NCBI GenBank assembly: GCA_024114885.1
Contig: CP099421.1
Location: forward strand, 1,798,001 to 1,862,000
Direction of reading: 5' to 3'
Source: Septoria linicola
Lineage: Eukaryota; Ascomycota; Dothideomycetes; Mycosphaerellales; Mycosphaerellaceae
DNA: 64,000 bases
The notes beneath the pieces are model-generated. The model did not search any database. It had not been told where the DNA came from and saw nothing but the letters and a program-made list of their open reading frames with translations. This document shows positions 43,401-56,200 of the stretch, in pieces. Made by a program: the position numbers and the translations under genes. Every line of letters starts with the position of its first letter. Position 1 is the first letter of the stretch.

Positions 43401-46068
43401 GCCATAGACACCTAGTCCCGATAGCACCACCTCTCCGACTAGCGCTCTCCAACACAGCCGAAATGATGAGACAGACCATTCAGATCTTGGCTCTCCGCTT
43501 CCATAGCGCAAGGAGATCGTCGCCCACAGCATAAAGCAGATTACCACCTTCGCCAGCTGCTGGCCACGGACGCCGCCTGTGAATCTATTCACACAGTGTT
43601 GTACGCATCAGAATTGTTGTGCGTCCTCCGCTCGTACCTGCACAAATGGCGACCTCCCACCCTCACATAACTTACCACCCCGGTGGAAGGTCTAGCGCAT
43701 GAGCTTGGAGCCGTTGAAGGTCGCCCTGCCAAGGGTGTTTCAAGTACTTCATCAGCACGTGTGAGCGCGCCGGGTGGACCATTGCTCGATGTTCGTCTTC
43801 ACCTTGCTCATTTGGAGTAGCTGGAGATATCTGTCAATTCTGCTATAATGACGAAAGCCATTGCTGCTGATCCACAATAAGATCGCGCATCGAGAGGACG
43901 ATCAGCAACTTTCTCCAAGCGAAAAAAGTGATTCCATTCCTCCCGCGTTCAGCGACAGTGAGAGAACGTCACGTTTGCGCTACATGGACGACGTTGCAAC
44001 AGTACAACGATATCGTGGTAAACTTTCAGCTAGCCGAACCACGAATGCGCGATCTATAACCTTCGTTGTCCACAATCCACACCTTGCAAGAGCCGAAGCC
44101 TAAGCCCATCTGAAAGCCTCCCCCGGAATCCTTCGACTGTGCCTGAGTTCCACCCGTCACGGTAAGGCGTTCTTCGGCGACACCTCAGATTGGATTACAC
44201 GAGCGTGCAGAGTACCAGCTGCCAGCGGGATGCCCTGGTTAGGCATGTGAATGCACAACGTAAGAGAAAAGACTGTTGATATCCGAGACTTTGCAGATGC
44301 TGCAACTGACGCTTGCACTATCTGTACACAGCAAACTCCACTGCAGATCTCTTCACCTCTTGACATGCTTCCACTGGCGGCAAAAGACAGAAGTAAGATA
44401 AATTGCAAGCAGTCAAACGTGCCGAGGATACCGGCCACCTCGCAGCTCCTTCAGGGAATCGCAAGTCACCCTCGACCCGCGACAGTCAAATATAACCTGA
44501 GGCGCACCAATTTGTCAATCTTGTTGCGCAATTGCCGTGTATGATAAAAGGAACGGCACGATGGGAAGATCTAGAGAGCCCCAGCCGCGTCGTGCCGCTT
44601 CTTTATCTCCCTCCTGTGAAGAAAGTCAACTTATGGGTGATGCATTGATCGCCTACTGAAATGATGAGCGATCTCGCACGATTCCCTCTCGAGGAAAGGT
44701 CGGCAAGCAGTCTCTCAGTCACCGCGATCGACGCTGTACCACGCTGGACTGAACTTTTCTTTGTGGTCCCGGTGAGGTAATGCTGCACTAGGCATCGTCA
44801 GCGGCACGCCAGACAAGACTTCCACTAGTAGTGGGACGTGAAGATGAAGGACAACACCTACGAACCTATAAGCAGGCCAAGACACTACGTTTGCAAGCAG
44901 CAGCAATACGACAGTCCGCGTGTAATAGGCACTGGATTGCATAACGAAGTCCTGCGTATTCTGCTTCCAGACATATCACCGGACGTTCCACATGCTACTA
45001 CGCTCCGATGTTTTCCGTGCAAACAGTGAGCGCTTCCTGCCTTGCCAAGGCACGTCATTTACTATTGCAAGGCTGCCTGCAACAACTCATATGCCTCTGC
45101 GTTCAAGCCGCCCACAGAGCCAGGTGAACAATGCGCACATACACTGCTCTTGCGTTGGCAGGCATGCACTACATACTCTTGTGGGACGCTTCGATCATGC
45201 TCTGCAAGTCGTTTTGCTCGGATATGAGAACGAAGAACTGCTCCAGAGTAGGCCTCGAAATCATCCCGACAGTCCTCATAATTCCTCGTCACGCTTTCGT
45301 GAAGTTGCGACCGTGTTCCCAATGTAGTAATTTTCAACCAGTCATGTGTCTAACAAACTGACATATGCTCACTCACACATCACTCCACCCCGCGTGTACT
45401 ATGATATTGATTCAAGTCCGGCACTACAGACGCAGCTTGCAAAGCTCCGATGCGATCTAGCGAACATCTTTCTTGCTCAACATCAAACTGTACTGCCCGG
45501 TAACTTGGCGCCGCAGAGAGACTCAAAGCCTCGAAATTGATGTCGGTGTCACAAGTGGCCAAGATCTGATGCCGTGGCAGCCATACATAACTCCATCTCT
45601 AACAGCATCGCAACGACCCCGCCAACCAGTCACTGCTTGGACAGACGTGATCTCAATGAAATGTTGAAACGTGCTCAACATGTCTGCCAAGCGCATCAAG
45701 TCCTTAGTCAGCGTATTCGTATAGGCTCTTCGTACACATTGCGCGGGCACACCACTTTTCTGCCTATACAACGGGAAGTAAAGGGAGTTCTGTCGGCATT
45801 GCTGGCTAATGGGCGACTGATGTCTGTGGCTGAGCCTATGCATAGCAAGATAAAAGTAGTTGTGGTGTTCTGCCGCAGTTTTCCAGTTTTCTTCATTTCT
45901 TCGTCAACCTCTCGTTCAACTTACACCGCGTGCAGGACACTCAAATAGCATACTCCGCAGCCATCTTCCTCACAACGCACAAGACAAAACAGAGACTTTC
46001 ATCGAGCCTGCGGCCACGTACACGGATAGCAGGGCCCAGGACTGTTCGCCGCCTCAAATTCTACAGCC
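40467..46068. other. Gene-poor stretch, 5.6 kb
   Basis: The first about 180 bp belong to the open upstream extension of the RING-PH-VWA gene. After that I could not assemble any complete gene. Many ORFs of 60-124 codons overlap on both strands. Minus-strand fragments near 41863-42640 and 43300-43590 have protein-like composition but are broken by stops or frame changes. No tRNA, long repeat or terminal inverted repeat was recognised. The base composition by eye is like the surrounding sequence, not AT-rich, so it does not look like a heavily RIP-mutated transposon. Confidence 0.5.
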
Positions 46069-46893
46069 ATGGCAAAAGCAACCATGCCAACCCAGCCCAA
46101 GCCCAGGGCGCCCATCGTCCGCTACTTCGCCAATTGGTACCAAAACACCTCTCAAGACCTCGGTTTCCGTCTGGCAATCCGCATACTACAATTTGCTCTA
46201 GCTCTCACAAGCATGGTCATCTACAGTCGAGACTTGCGAGCTTTCACAGCAGCAAATGTCCATGCACCAGCATCCTGGATCTACGCCGAAGTCGTCGCAG
46301 CACTTTCGATCATCGTCTGTGCCTGGTGTGTCTTCAAGAACGTCCACCATCGAGTTTTGCGATTGATGCTGGATTTCGTGATTGCAGTACTGTGGTCGGC
46401 TCAAGCAGGATATTTCGGAATCGTGTATTGGCAAGATGATGGAAGAGGTAACGAGTCGAGACCACCGCAGGCGAACGAGAAGCGAATGAAAGATGCTGTG
46501 GCCGTGGCTCTGGTATGCGTTGGTCTATGGATGGTAAGCTGGTTCCAGAGCGTGGTGTGGAGGTGTCAGGCTCTCAAGCAGAGATTGAGGAACCGGCGGG
46601 CGAGGAAGGAGGCGCAGAGGCAGAGACAGGGCATGGGGGAACAGGATGCGAGCCGAGAAAGTTCAGAGCCTGCCTTGAAGCGTGATGAGCGTGCTATCGA
46701 CGGTTTTGAGGATGTCGAGCTGGCCATCAAACCAATTGAGGAGCCGAAGGAGGAAGACACACCTGCCGAAGCCTGGGTCGATGAGAAAAGCCATCAAAAC
46801 GATTTCGTTGCTCACATGGATGGCAGCGATATCTGGGCTGGCGAGACTGTGCGAGCCGAGACGGAGAACCCTCCTCCAGCGTATAGCAAATAG
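46069..46893 (+). CDS. MARVEL-like four-helix membrane protein
   Basis: A single ORF encodes 274 residues. Residues 25-165 contain four hydrophobic segments: 'LAIRILQFALALTSMVIYSR', 'WIYAEVVAALSIIVCAWCVF', 'LRLMLDFVIAVLWSAQAGYF' and 'AVAVALVCVGLWMVSWFQSV'. The first-helix Arg and the spacing are as in MARVEL domains. The cytosolic tail is long and charged (RQRLRNRRARKEAQRQRQ, then acidic) and ends 'NPPPAYSK', a PPxY sequence that could recruit an Rsp5-type ubiquitin ligase. MARVEL proteins organise membrane domains or take part in vesicle trafficking; the specific role here is unknown. Confidence 0.8.
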   Translation: MAKATMPTQPKPRAPIVRYFANWYQNTSQDLGFRLAIRILQFALALTSMVIYSRDLRAFTAANVHAPASWIYAEVVAALSIIVCAWCVFKNVHHRVLRLMLDFVIAVLWSAQAGYFGIVYWQDDGRGNESRPPQANEKRMKDAVAVALVCVGLWMVSWFQSVVWRCQALKQRLRNRRARKEAQRQRQGMGEQDASRESSEPALKRDERAIDGFEDVELAIKPIEEPKEEDTPAEAWVDEKSHQNDFVAHMDGSDIWAGETVRAETENPPPAYSK

Positions 46894-47496
46894 GGGCGGG
46901 GAATGGAGGTCGGTGATCTTGAACTGTAAAGTAAAGTGAAGCATTAGCGTGGCGTTTGATCTATCAACACCTTGAGCATCGCCCTTCTCAACGAGCTACT
47001 CACCATCTCACTCACATTTCGCGCCAATGCGCAAGCAGATGGTACGTGCCCCACATGATTGTCTCTTTGAAGGCACAACTATTTACGGATCTGCCTAATC
47101 ATCTCACGAATGTCTACCCAACAAGCGGTCGTTGCATTCGTCCTTATTTCATCCGCCTCGCAGCGCGCTCGGATACACGCGCTCCATATATGTACAATCC
47201 TCTGCTCCACATCTTCTGCTCTTCGCTTGCCAGCACTCGCGCTGCGCCTCCAGCACAGCGCAAGACATCTTCCTCTTTCCACCTGAACACTTCGAGAGGC
47301 AAAGTACGTGTATGAATACAGAGGTTTGAAGTACAGCAATGCTTACTCGCTTTTGTGTCGGTACAGAATGTGGCTTTCTTCTTTATGCAAGCGCTCGGCC
47401 TTTGCCTTTCCCCGTGTAGTGGGCAGGTCCAAGCTTTCCGAGCTCCTCTCTTGATCTTCGTGTATTGGCATTCTGATGTCTTTGCTCATCCTGATC
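46894..47496. other. Intergenic, convergent
   Basis: About 600 bp lies between the MARVEL-like gene and the Rho GEF stop codon. An ORF of 119 codons at 46956-47315 has no recognisable feature. Confidence 0.5.
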
Positions 47497-50400
47497 CTAC
47501 TTCGTTTGAGCTTGGGGCGATTGTGGTCGTCCCCAGAAGTCCAGTGAGGCGATCACGTCATCGCCTACTTCGTCTTCGTAGGCGAACAGTATCTATAGTA
47601 TTGGTCAGTAAATTGTGCTACGTGTTGGTCGTGAAGTGCGACTCACCTCTCTCGTACTCTGATGCAGGAACCGTATATTCTTGTGTGTCTGAATACACAC
47701 CAGGCCACCAGTATCGCTTTGCCGTATCTCGATGAACTCCGGCTCAAAAGCAAGAATGTACTTCTCACCCCACGTTGCGAAGGCATTTGGAGAGCCCTCC
47801 CAAAGGATCTTCCAGTCACCGCGTGCCCGCCAACCATTCTTGTTGACATAGAACGAGAAATCGTTGTAGCATAACAGGAACTCGGAGGTATTGCGTTCGA
47901 TGTAAATTGGCTTCACGTTCTCGCGGCGGGCCACGAAGTCGAGTGAGGTGTCAGCTTGGTCCAGGAGGGATTGCGTCTCGAGCGTCTCCAGCGATACGAT
48001 TTCGAAGCCCTTGGCGCCACCCACGCATAGCTTGCTGCGGAGGAAGTGAATACTGTTACTTTCCATAGGAATGTAGAATTCCTTGTAAGGCTTCAGCACC
48101 TCTTGCCCTCCAGCAAGCATCTTCGCGAAGCCAGACTTCTTCTTTCCCTTGGTCATGGAATCCATAGGTTCAAAGACCTTGACAGTGGACGACAGCGAGC
48201 TGGACTTGACACAGCACACAAGTGTCTGGCCATTGCACATTCCCGCATTGATGTAATTGGCATGGCATATTCTCCGACCACGCTTCGACGGCGCCTGAGA
48301 GCTCTCGTCTTCCAATGCCTCAAGCGGGAAGCTGTACACAGCTTTGTCAGCCAATACTATAATGATCTGATGCTGTTCTAGCACTTCAAGTTGCGTCACA
48401 AGCTTGATGTCCAGCATGCGTTTGGGCTTTTGGGACGCATCCTTGGGCTTCCGATCACAGATGTAGACGCCGAAGTCGGTACCAATGACCAGTTTCCTAC
48501 CGCCGTCAATAGGTCGGCAGCAATTGACCCTGACAGTTGCATTGAAGAACCCTTCGTTGAGTTTGGCCATTGTGAAGATCTTATGGCGTTCAGACAGCTT
48601 CTCTTTTTGGGTCATGATGTGCTCCATCCACTTCTCTCGCTGCACTGGCGACGTGCAGAAGAGAGTTAACTCGTAGCCTCCTTTGCCGAGTCCTTTGAAA
48701 GTGATCGGAAAGCCCTGTTCGTTAGGCGGTGGTCGCGCACCACCACGACCAATACCTGGAATCATGCTGGAGGACGGGCGCTTGGCAATGCCCATCTTCG
48801 GAAGGACATAGTCCATTTCCCTTATCTGCAACAGCTCCAAAGGAATTGGCTTGCGGTATACGCGGATCTCTTCCTTCTTGTTCACAGTCTTGACGCGAAC
48901 AATAAGTACCGCATGATCGAAAAGGTACGCCGTAACGTCGGCCTGCTCCGCTGTTGGGGTCTTCTTTAGGCTACTTTTGAAGATCAATTGTCTAGACTCC
49001 TCAGTCAATTTGAGGTCCATGTGGGGGATTGTGCCCCATTTGAGCTGCGCGTTCAAGCTCATGAGGTTGAAGTGGTTCTCAGCTTTGCCCGACTCTTCGT
49101 TAACTCTGCCCAAGAACTGTCTGATCTGTTCAATTGCTTTGGGAATATCTTTCATGTCAGGATTGTTCTCATCGGTATTCTTGAGCACATTGTCCAGCAG
49201 GAGCGGGTATCTGGCCAATCGCGTCGTGGGCTTGGTCAAGTACCCGTTGAGCTCCAGCTTGCGAGACTCCTTTAGTCTCTCGGTCTGCTCAGTGAAGCGT
49301 GCAAAGCCTGGATTGGAACCTTTCTCTTTCTCGAACTCAAACTTTCCGAACAGCTGGTTTGCTCCATACCGAATGAAGGGATGGAATTGCGGGACATATT
49401 CTAGGAAGATATCACCAACGTTGCGGACGACTGGGTTTTGCTGTTGTCGTCGAGTGAGTGCTTGTGCCATGCGAGCGTTGACAGCATGCACCTCCTGGCA
49501 ATTTGAGAATACTGTCCGAATGAATTTCTCCCTGCGATGCTCGGGAATTGGGGAGTGCTCGGGCTGCCTGAGAGGCTTGATCCAGAAATCGCGCAGATAC
49601 TCCAGATCCTTGACGAAGTCGCGCTCGGTGTACATGAGCTCCGAGATTACCTCCTGTCGCTTCTTCTCCTTTTCGCTAACACTGTCAGAGACTTCTTTAG
49701 AGACGGTGTTAATCCAGAGCTTCTGCTCGTTGTCCACTTCATCGTGCAGACTAGACCGGGAGGTCTCACGCTTGAGGCCAGGCGTGATTTTCATGTTCAG
49801 TCGTTGCTGCTGCTCCAAGCGGCGCGGGCAAGCGATCGAGTAGCAGAGATTGTCCCGATTGCACGTAGGCGAGTAGCATTCCGTCAGGAGTGTGAAGACA
49901 CCATTGACCTCGGGTGGCTCTTCGTTTATCGTTTCCTTGAATTGGTAGACCTCGTTGGGCGAATCTCGCAATCGATGTGCGTACGTGACTTCATGGAAGA
50001 ACCTCTGGGCGTCCAGCGAGCGACCTAGGAGAAGTGCCAGGTTTCGATCAGAGGTTCGTATGACATATGCGATCAATTCGACAGCCTCGAACCCAGTGAA
50101 CGCGTTCTTGTACTCCAAACCATCTTTTATCTGGTCGCGCAGTGGTACTCTGTCCCTGAAAGCAGATGCCACATTCGACAGCATAGCACCGTACACCAGC
50201 GAAGGTCTTTTCTGCGCGACCATTGTCCCCGTTCGTTGGCTATCCGATCGTGGCATGCTACCCTGGCGATGCGGCTCGTTGGGAGACACAGCTGTGGACG
50301 CCATGGACATTGTCCTGGAGCCTTGCGTAGTGTGACTGCTGCTGCTTGGGTGTCGTCCATTGCCTGCATAGCCATTTCGCGGATCTGCGTGCCCATTCGT

Positions 50401-51192
50401 CATGGTCGAGCCACTGACATCCGTATCGCCAGACTCCCGTCTCCTGTTGGGTATCACTCTTCCACTCATCGTTTGCGAAAAATCCGCATCCCGGCTGTAC
50501 GAGGACATGGACATCGTGCGCTCGTCTTGCGGCCTGTCTGGGACGACGCGCCCTTGCGCCGTTGTTCTCGCCAGATGCTGGTTCATATAAGGTTGTTGTC
50601 TGAAAGCCTGTGCAGGAGCAGCCTGATGATTGGCGCTAGGTGGCTGATAGTTGGGTCGTGGCACTGAGGCCAGAGATTGCGATCGAAACGAGTCAGTGTT
50701 CAATGCGGGACCAGGCGCACCCGGTCTTCCAGTGAACGAGCGCTGATACTGGCCTGGGGGAGGTGGTCCGCGCTGCTCAAGTCGTTGCGGCATGCCATAC
50801 GGAACACGATCAGGACGGATGGGCTGCGGCAGGTTTTGAGGTGGTGGCCGTCGTTGCTGCGCAGCTTGCCCGTTCATGGCATACTGCGGTTGCCCACCAT
50901 TTATGCCCCCATCTGATGAGCCTGGTGGTCGAGGGTAGCCAATTGGCAACTGCCCAGGCCTTACGGGCGGCGCTCGCTGCTGCATATATTGCTGCGTTGC
51001 AGCCGACATGGTGTTTGCTCGGTCCTGCGGTGGCAGAGGCCCACCACTGGTCATCGTCTGGCTACGTCCTGAGGGTGGCGGGCCCCCAAAGATATTGGAG
51101 AAGGCCGCATCCCGCTGGTTGCTGCTCGCGGGGTTGATTTCGGCAGACGTGTTGCGGGCATAGTGGCGACCTTGCGGAGGCTGATAGGCCAT
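47497..51192 (-). CDS. ROM2: Rho1 guanine-nucleotide exchange factor (DEP-DH-PH-CNH)
   Basis: The main exon 51192-47647 and last exon 47592-47497 are joined over a 54-nt intron and give 1213 residues. The last exon replaces the unspliced tail with 'ILFAYEDEVGDDVIASLDFW', a typical Rom2 C-terminus. The first 310 residues are disordered, Pro/Gln/Ser-rich. A DEP domain follows (around 330-420, 'LEYKNAFTGFEAVELIAYVI'), then the DH catalytic domain (around 500-700, 'VISELMYTERDFVKDLEYL', 'KPTTRLARYPLLLDNVLKN'), a PH domain (around 730-870) and a C-terminal citron-homology (CNH) domain (around 895-1200). The protein activates Rho1 in the cell-wall integrity pathway at the plasma membrane. All key domain blocks are uninterrupted. 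Confidence 0.95.
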
Positions 51193-51829
51193 GTCGGCGG
51201 CAGCGTCGGAGTGGTGATGTGCTGCTGGCGGCCCATCCGGGGCCCTACCTCGTTGGCCGCAGAGTCCCGTGAGCAGCAGAAGATGTGCTGAGGAGTCTAC
51301 TTTCGGTCGGTCTCGGCAAGCTTCAATGCGGCTTCACGGAGCTGAAGATGCTCTGATAGTGATGGTCGTTCCGTCCGCAGTGTTGGCGAAAAGAGAAATC
51401 CTGATATTGTCGCCACTCTGCTGCGCGCACAGTACGCAAGATGCGTTGGAGGCGGTGTTTGCGGTCGTGGGAGGCGGACGGAGGAGGTTGCACAAAGGGC
51501 AAGCGTGGTGGTCCTACGGTCGATATGGGAAAACGCAGGCGGCAGTGACTTGCTCCTGCGCAATGTTGCACTCCTCTCTCGATTATGAATAAGCGATCGA
51601 GACCAGGTGGCTGTCGGGGAGGATAGTGAGAGCAGTATGGTGTTGGGAGACTGCAGGTCGTCGTCTCCTCATCGAAAGCCAAGACATCTAAAGGCCCGTG
51701 CCCTCTGCATATGGCTGCTATGCATCTATCATGTAGCTACATCATCGTCGCCAGTCCACTCTGAAAACCCCCTCTACCGCCCACGCCGAGCTCGAATCGA
51801 CCACCGACAACCATTCGAGCACTCTCACG
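51193..51829. other. Intergenic, divergent promoters
   Basis: About 640 bp lies between the Rho GEF start and the VMA11 start. Overlapping short ORFs only. It is probably both promoters and leaders. Confidence 0.5.
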
Positions 51830-52561
51830 ATGTCGGATCTAAGCTCGCCGTCGGAGCTGACGCCCAAGTTCGCGCCGTTCCTGGGCATGGCAGGTATCGC
51901 CTTCGCAATGATATTTGGCTGTATGGACATTATATGAAAAATGAGCTGGACAACTGGGACTAAAGGAATACAGGCATGGGCGCAGCGTATGGCACAGCAA
52001 AATCGGGCATCGGCATTGCAAACGTCGGTGTCTTCAGGCCGGACCTGATCATGAAGGTATGCTGAAGGGAGTCCATTATGGAGGTGGAAGGGATAATAAT
52101 GCTCACTCTCATGGCAGTCTCTTATTCCGGTTGTCATGTCTGGAATTATTGCTGTATACGCGCTCGTAGTAGCAGTGTTAATAGCAGGAAACATGAGGGC
52201 GCCACCCGAGATGCACTACAGCTTATACAATGGATGCATGCACCTAGCATGTGGTCTATCAGTCGGCTTAACGGGGCTGGCAGCAGGTTATGCGATAGGC
52301 ATTGTGGGAGACGCGGTACGGCGTAGCAAACAACCACAAAGTAGAGCAACGACTGACAGGAGGCTACAGGGAGTACGTGCGTACATGCAACAATCACGGA
52401 TCTTCGTCGGCATGGTCCTCATCCTCATTTTCGGCGAGGTGTTGGGTCTTTACGGGTACGTCTACATTCGCGATTCGTTGGCGACTGGGCACAAATGGGA
52501 GCTAACACACCGCAACAGCTTGATTGTGGCGCTCATCTTGAACACAAGAGCGGCCGGGTAG
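51830..52561 (+). CDS. VMA11: V-type ATPase proteolipid subunit c'
   Basis: Five exons, 51830-51920, 51974-52056, 52118-52315, 52370-52455 and 52519-52561, join in phase to give 166 residues. All four junctions restore conserved sequence, for example 'AMIFGCMGAAYGTAKSGIGI', 'RPDLIMKSLIPVVMSGIIAV', 'GIVGDAGVRAYMQQSRIFVG' and 'FGEVLGLYGLIVALILNTRA'. The four membrane helices and the proton-carrying Glu in the last one (LIFGEVLGLYG) are present. It is one of the fungal c-ring paralogues; the N-terminus (MSDLSSPSELTPKFAPFLG) fits Vma11 (c') better than Vma3 or Vma16. It acts in the vacuolar membrane proton-pumping ring. Confidence 0.95.
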
Positions 52562-53275
52562 AGAGGCCTTGAGCGGTTTCCAGTCATTGCTGTTTAGCTG
52601 CCTTGCAGTGCAAACGTCCGTTGAACAGAGTACGAGCGAAGAACAGCATGGCATTTCTGCCTACTGCCAGCTTGCTGAGGTGTAGGCTGCTGAAGAATTT
52701 GCTTCGTACTCGGGATGCGCTTCGCATAGTCAACCACTAGCCACAGTTTGCGCACACGTGAGAACGGACGAGACTTGGATGAGACGTGTAGAGGACAGGC
52801 AGCCGGATACTGTAGAATATCCAATGTATCATATATGCATCGAGCGTGGCGTAGTGGCTTGCAACTGCACAGTGCTCTGTCTTTGAACACAGAACACAAT
52901 CCAGCTGAACCCATCCAACTCATTGTTTCCATCGTGTTATATAGGACCAAGGTAGCGCATAATTAAAGCGAGGTTTCGGTATCAGCCATGCAGACATAAA
53001 GACGAGCCTCGGAGCTGACTTGGCAGGAGCGACCCTGTGGCTGAACAGAACAGGCAGCGATATTCGAGACCCGAAGGCTCCAGCAATCCGTCTCATCAAA
53101 TCCTCGCGTCAAGGTCTGCACTTTCACGGCCACACACGATACGATGATATTGAATTACACATTTTCATCTTTACTCTGGACCGGCATCGAAGATTGAGCG
53201 CCAGTTGAGACAGGACCATAAGTGACGTTGTCAGCCACATTCTCAAGGATTAAGTTATGCGACTGCGACATCACC
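52562..53275. other. Intergenic
   Basis: About 710 bp lies between VMA11 and the HeLo-like/pseudokinase/protease gene, on the same strand. I searched it by eye for an upstream exon encoding the hydrophobic first helix of a HeLo domain and found none. Confidence 0.5.
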
Positions 53276-56200
53276 ATGGAAGGATATCGTGCAGCACATC
53301 CGGCAATGCCACGCCCTGCGAGGCTGTCTAAGTTGTATTCTGACGCGAAGAAGAGTGCGCTTGCCAGCTTGCAGGTGCAGTCGACCTCAAATGCTCAATT
53401 TGCCTCTCTGCATCGGAAGTATCGCATTCAGAAGGACCGGCTGATCACATGGGGACTGGAATGGAGCGATGAGAAAGGGCCAGACGCAAAAATCGACGAG
53501 TCGGTCGCTAAGGCTGGTCTTACCGAGACGGTCGAGAGTGTACTCGTGAATATTCATGAAGTCACTGAAGAGGCTGAAAGAATCAAGTCCGCGAGCCTGC
53601 CACTGGTCAAGGAAGGCGAGGCTTTACCCCAGAAACCGGCTGTCTTTGACGAGGCACGGTACGAGGACTTACTGCATGACCTTACGACTTCTATCGACAC
53701 TCTTTACGATCTGACACAATCGCGACGGGCGCTTGCGCGAGGGGAGCACCCTCAATTCGACACAGCACCACCATCAGTAGAGCGCACCACTACCAGTAAG
53801 CTCAAGCAAGATCGAAAGGGTATCTACAGTAGCCAAACGTTCAACTCCTCCGAAACAACGCTTGTCAATCCGGCGTTCTCCAAACCATTTCTATCTCCAT
53901 ATGCCGGACTTCCAGCACGAATCGAAGCTTCTGCGATCAGGCTACCTGCTGAGGGCCCGCCGCCATACGAGGCCACTGGTGTGCCATCCACGACTCGCAT
54001 GGTAGCGTTGTTGATCAGCAAGAATGTATCGGAGAGCATACAGAACGTACTTGCCAGCTCTGCTCCCGAGGTCCCAGTACTAGTGGAGTACGCCAACTAC
54101 GATGCGACCTATCGCCAGACTGGTGTGCCACCACCCCTGCAGCGGCTGGAAGCTCTGGCTGCCTGCTTCCAGCCTATGCGGGCGGAGTCTAGCACAAACC
54201 TGAGCCTGCTGGGATACTTTGAGGATGCTGATCAACCACGTATTGGTCTTGTGTATGATCTCCCTTATGCCATTCAAAATAAGTTGCAGCCAGGTGGCCC
54301 TACCGAGCCGCTCTCGCCGCTCAGCTTGCTCAAGCTCGTACAGAAAGGCAATAAGGCTCAGAGCTCTGCGACTGAGATGGCGGCCCCAGCGCTGGAACAT
54401 AGATTCCGCATGGCGCTGCGCCTGACAGAACAATTACATTCCCTACATGCTCGCCAACTGGCACATGGTAACATAAACAGCAGTAGTATCATCTTTACTA
54501 CGACCGCCAACGAGACTGAGGCGAACAGACTGGAGCAGCTTAGGAAGCCACTCTGGGCCTCGTTCGACCTTTTCTCCAAGTGCAGTATCGAAGGTGTTCG
54601 GCGCACAGCGGACTTCAATGTCTACCGCCACCCACTGGACGAGCCTAGCAACGCCAACAGGGACTTCCCAATTGATCTTAAATACGATTTGTACGGACTC
54701 GGCCTGATCTTGCTTGAGATTGGACTGTGGACTCCCATTGGTGACTTGTACAAGCCCAAGTACACTCTTGCCGATTTCAAGCTGCGAATTGAGAAGATCT
54801 GGATTCCAAAGCTGGCCTCTAAGTGCGGCACAGCTTACATGCGCGCTGTGGAGACCTGCTTGCGCCTTTCGGATGACACCGATCGCTCAAGGCTTACCGC
54901 AGAGGGCACCCATGGACTGCTCCTCCAGTTTCTCAAGCGCTGTTGTTTACTAGACGACGTGGGTACCTCTACGGAGTTGATCCCTGCATCTGAACTGATG
55001 TCGGAGCCGTCGTCCCCAGCGCAGCCATATCGGTCCATCAAGCGAAAGGAGGTAAGACGCACTTCTGAGGTTAGCTCTCTCACGAGACAGATGTCTGAGC
55101 CTGTGGCGCTCACGCGCAATACATCTTTGTCAAGCAAGTCAGCTGCTGTACCACATCGACATCACACATTGCCCGTATCGAGCACCGCTGAGCCTGCTGT
55201 CGTTCAACGAGCACCACAGCATACCTTTGCAAGGGCAATGCACGCCTCGCCGCGACAAAGTATATCTGAAGCTCGCGATCAAGTGCGAGACCGGCTACAG
55301 TCTACGACACAGCCGTCATTCAACGACTTCAAGCGTAGAGTTACGCTGATACAGAAGCGATGGAGAGAATGCAAAGCAGCTCAGAGAGCACGGGAGGCTA
55401 CACATGACCACGCTAGCCAAAGACGCGACCGACATGGCAGAACGAAACGTGAAGAGTTCCTTGACGTCACCCTACCTCAGCACATTCTTGACCACTGGCA
55501 GAGTACTATGTGCTACCAGGTTCTCACGTTGGCAGAGAAGGCTCTGAAAGGCCTGGCTGAATCTAGCTCTATCCGATTGGCGCCGTACGGCGAGACGCGA
55601 GAGACAGCACGACCTACGATTATTGTCGGCTGCAGTTCGACATCAAAGGTCAAGCACTGTCTCAAAAGGCATCTCAAGTACGACCCCAGCATTTACGACA
55701 TCCGTGTGAAAAAGGAGGTTATTAGGCGGTGCCGAAGATCGAGGAAAGAGCGCGCAGCATCTGACGCGAACAACACTCATCGAAGCATGGCACCCTGGCG
55801 CGATCCGAACGTGGAGAAAGCTGCTAACCCTGACTACCAAGAGCAGCCTATGTGCGGCGCGTCAATTGGCGCCTACAGATACGATGAACATCTACCCCCA
55901 GTGTCATTTGGCGGCGTTGTCCTCGTAGATGGTCAGCCATTTGGCATGAGTGTTCACCATATGCTGGAGCCTGAAGAAGACTCAGATGATGGCGACAACG
56001 CTGAAGACGACGGCGAAGGCGCAGACGATGAGTCGGAGACGTCAAGTCTTGGCAGCTCAGAAGGATCAGATGAAGAGGATGACCTGAGTACGGTGCGTCC
56101 ACCCTCTGCGCACTCTTCGGACAAGATGCCGCTGTCCATGGACGACGATGCTGGCGATTGTCCTGGCATATTTCCCGGAGACATGGAGGAGATCGCAATT

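Noticed and set aside
48977..49843. 288-codon plus-strand ORF
   Set aside because: Antisense to the conserved DH and DEP domains of the Rho GEF, which clearly constrain the other strand.
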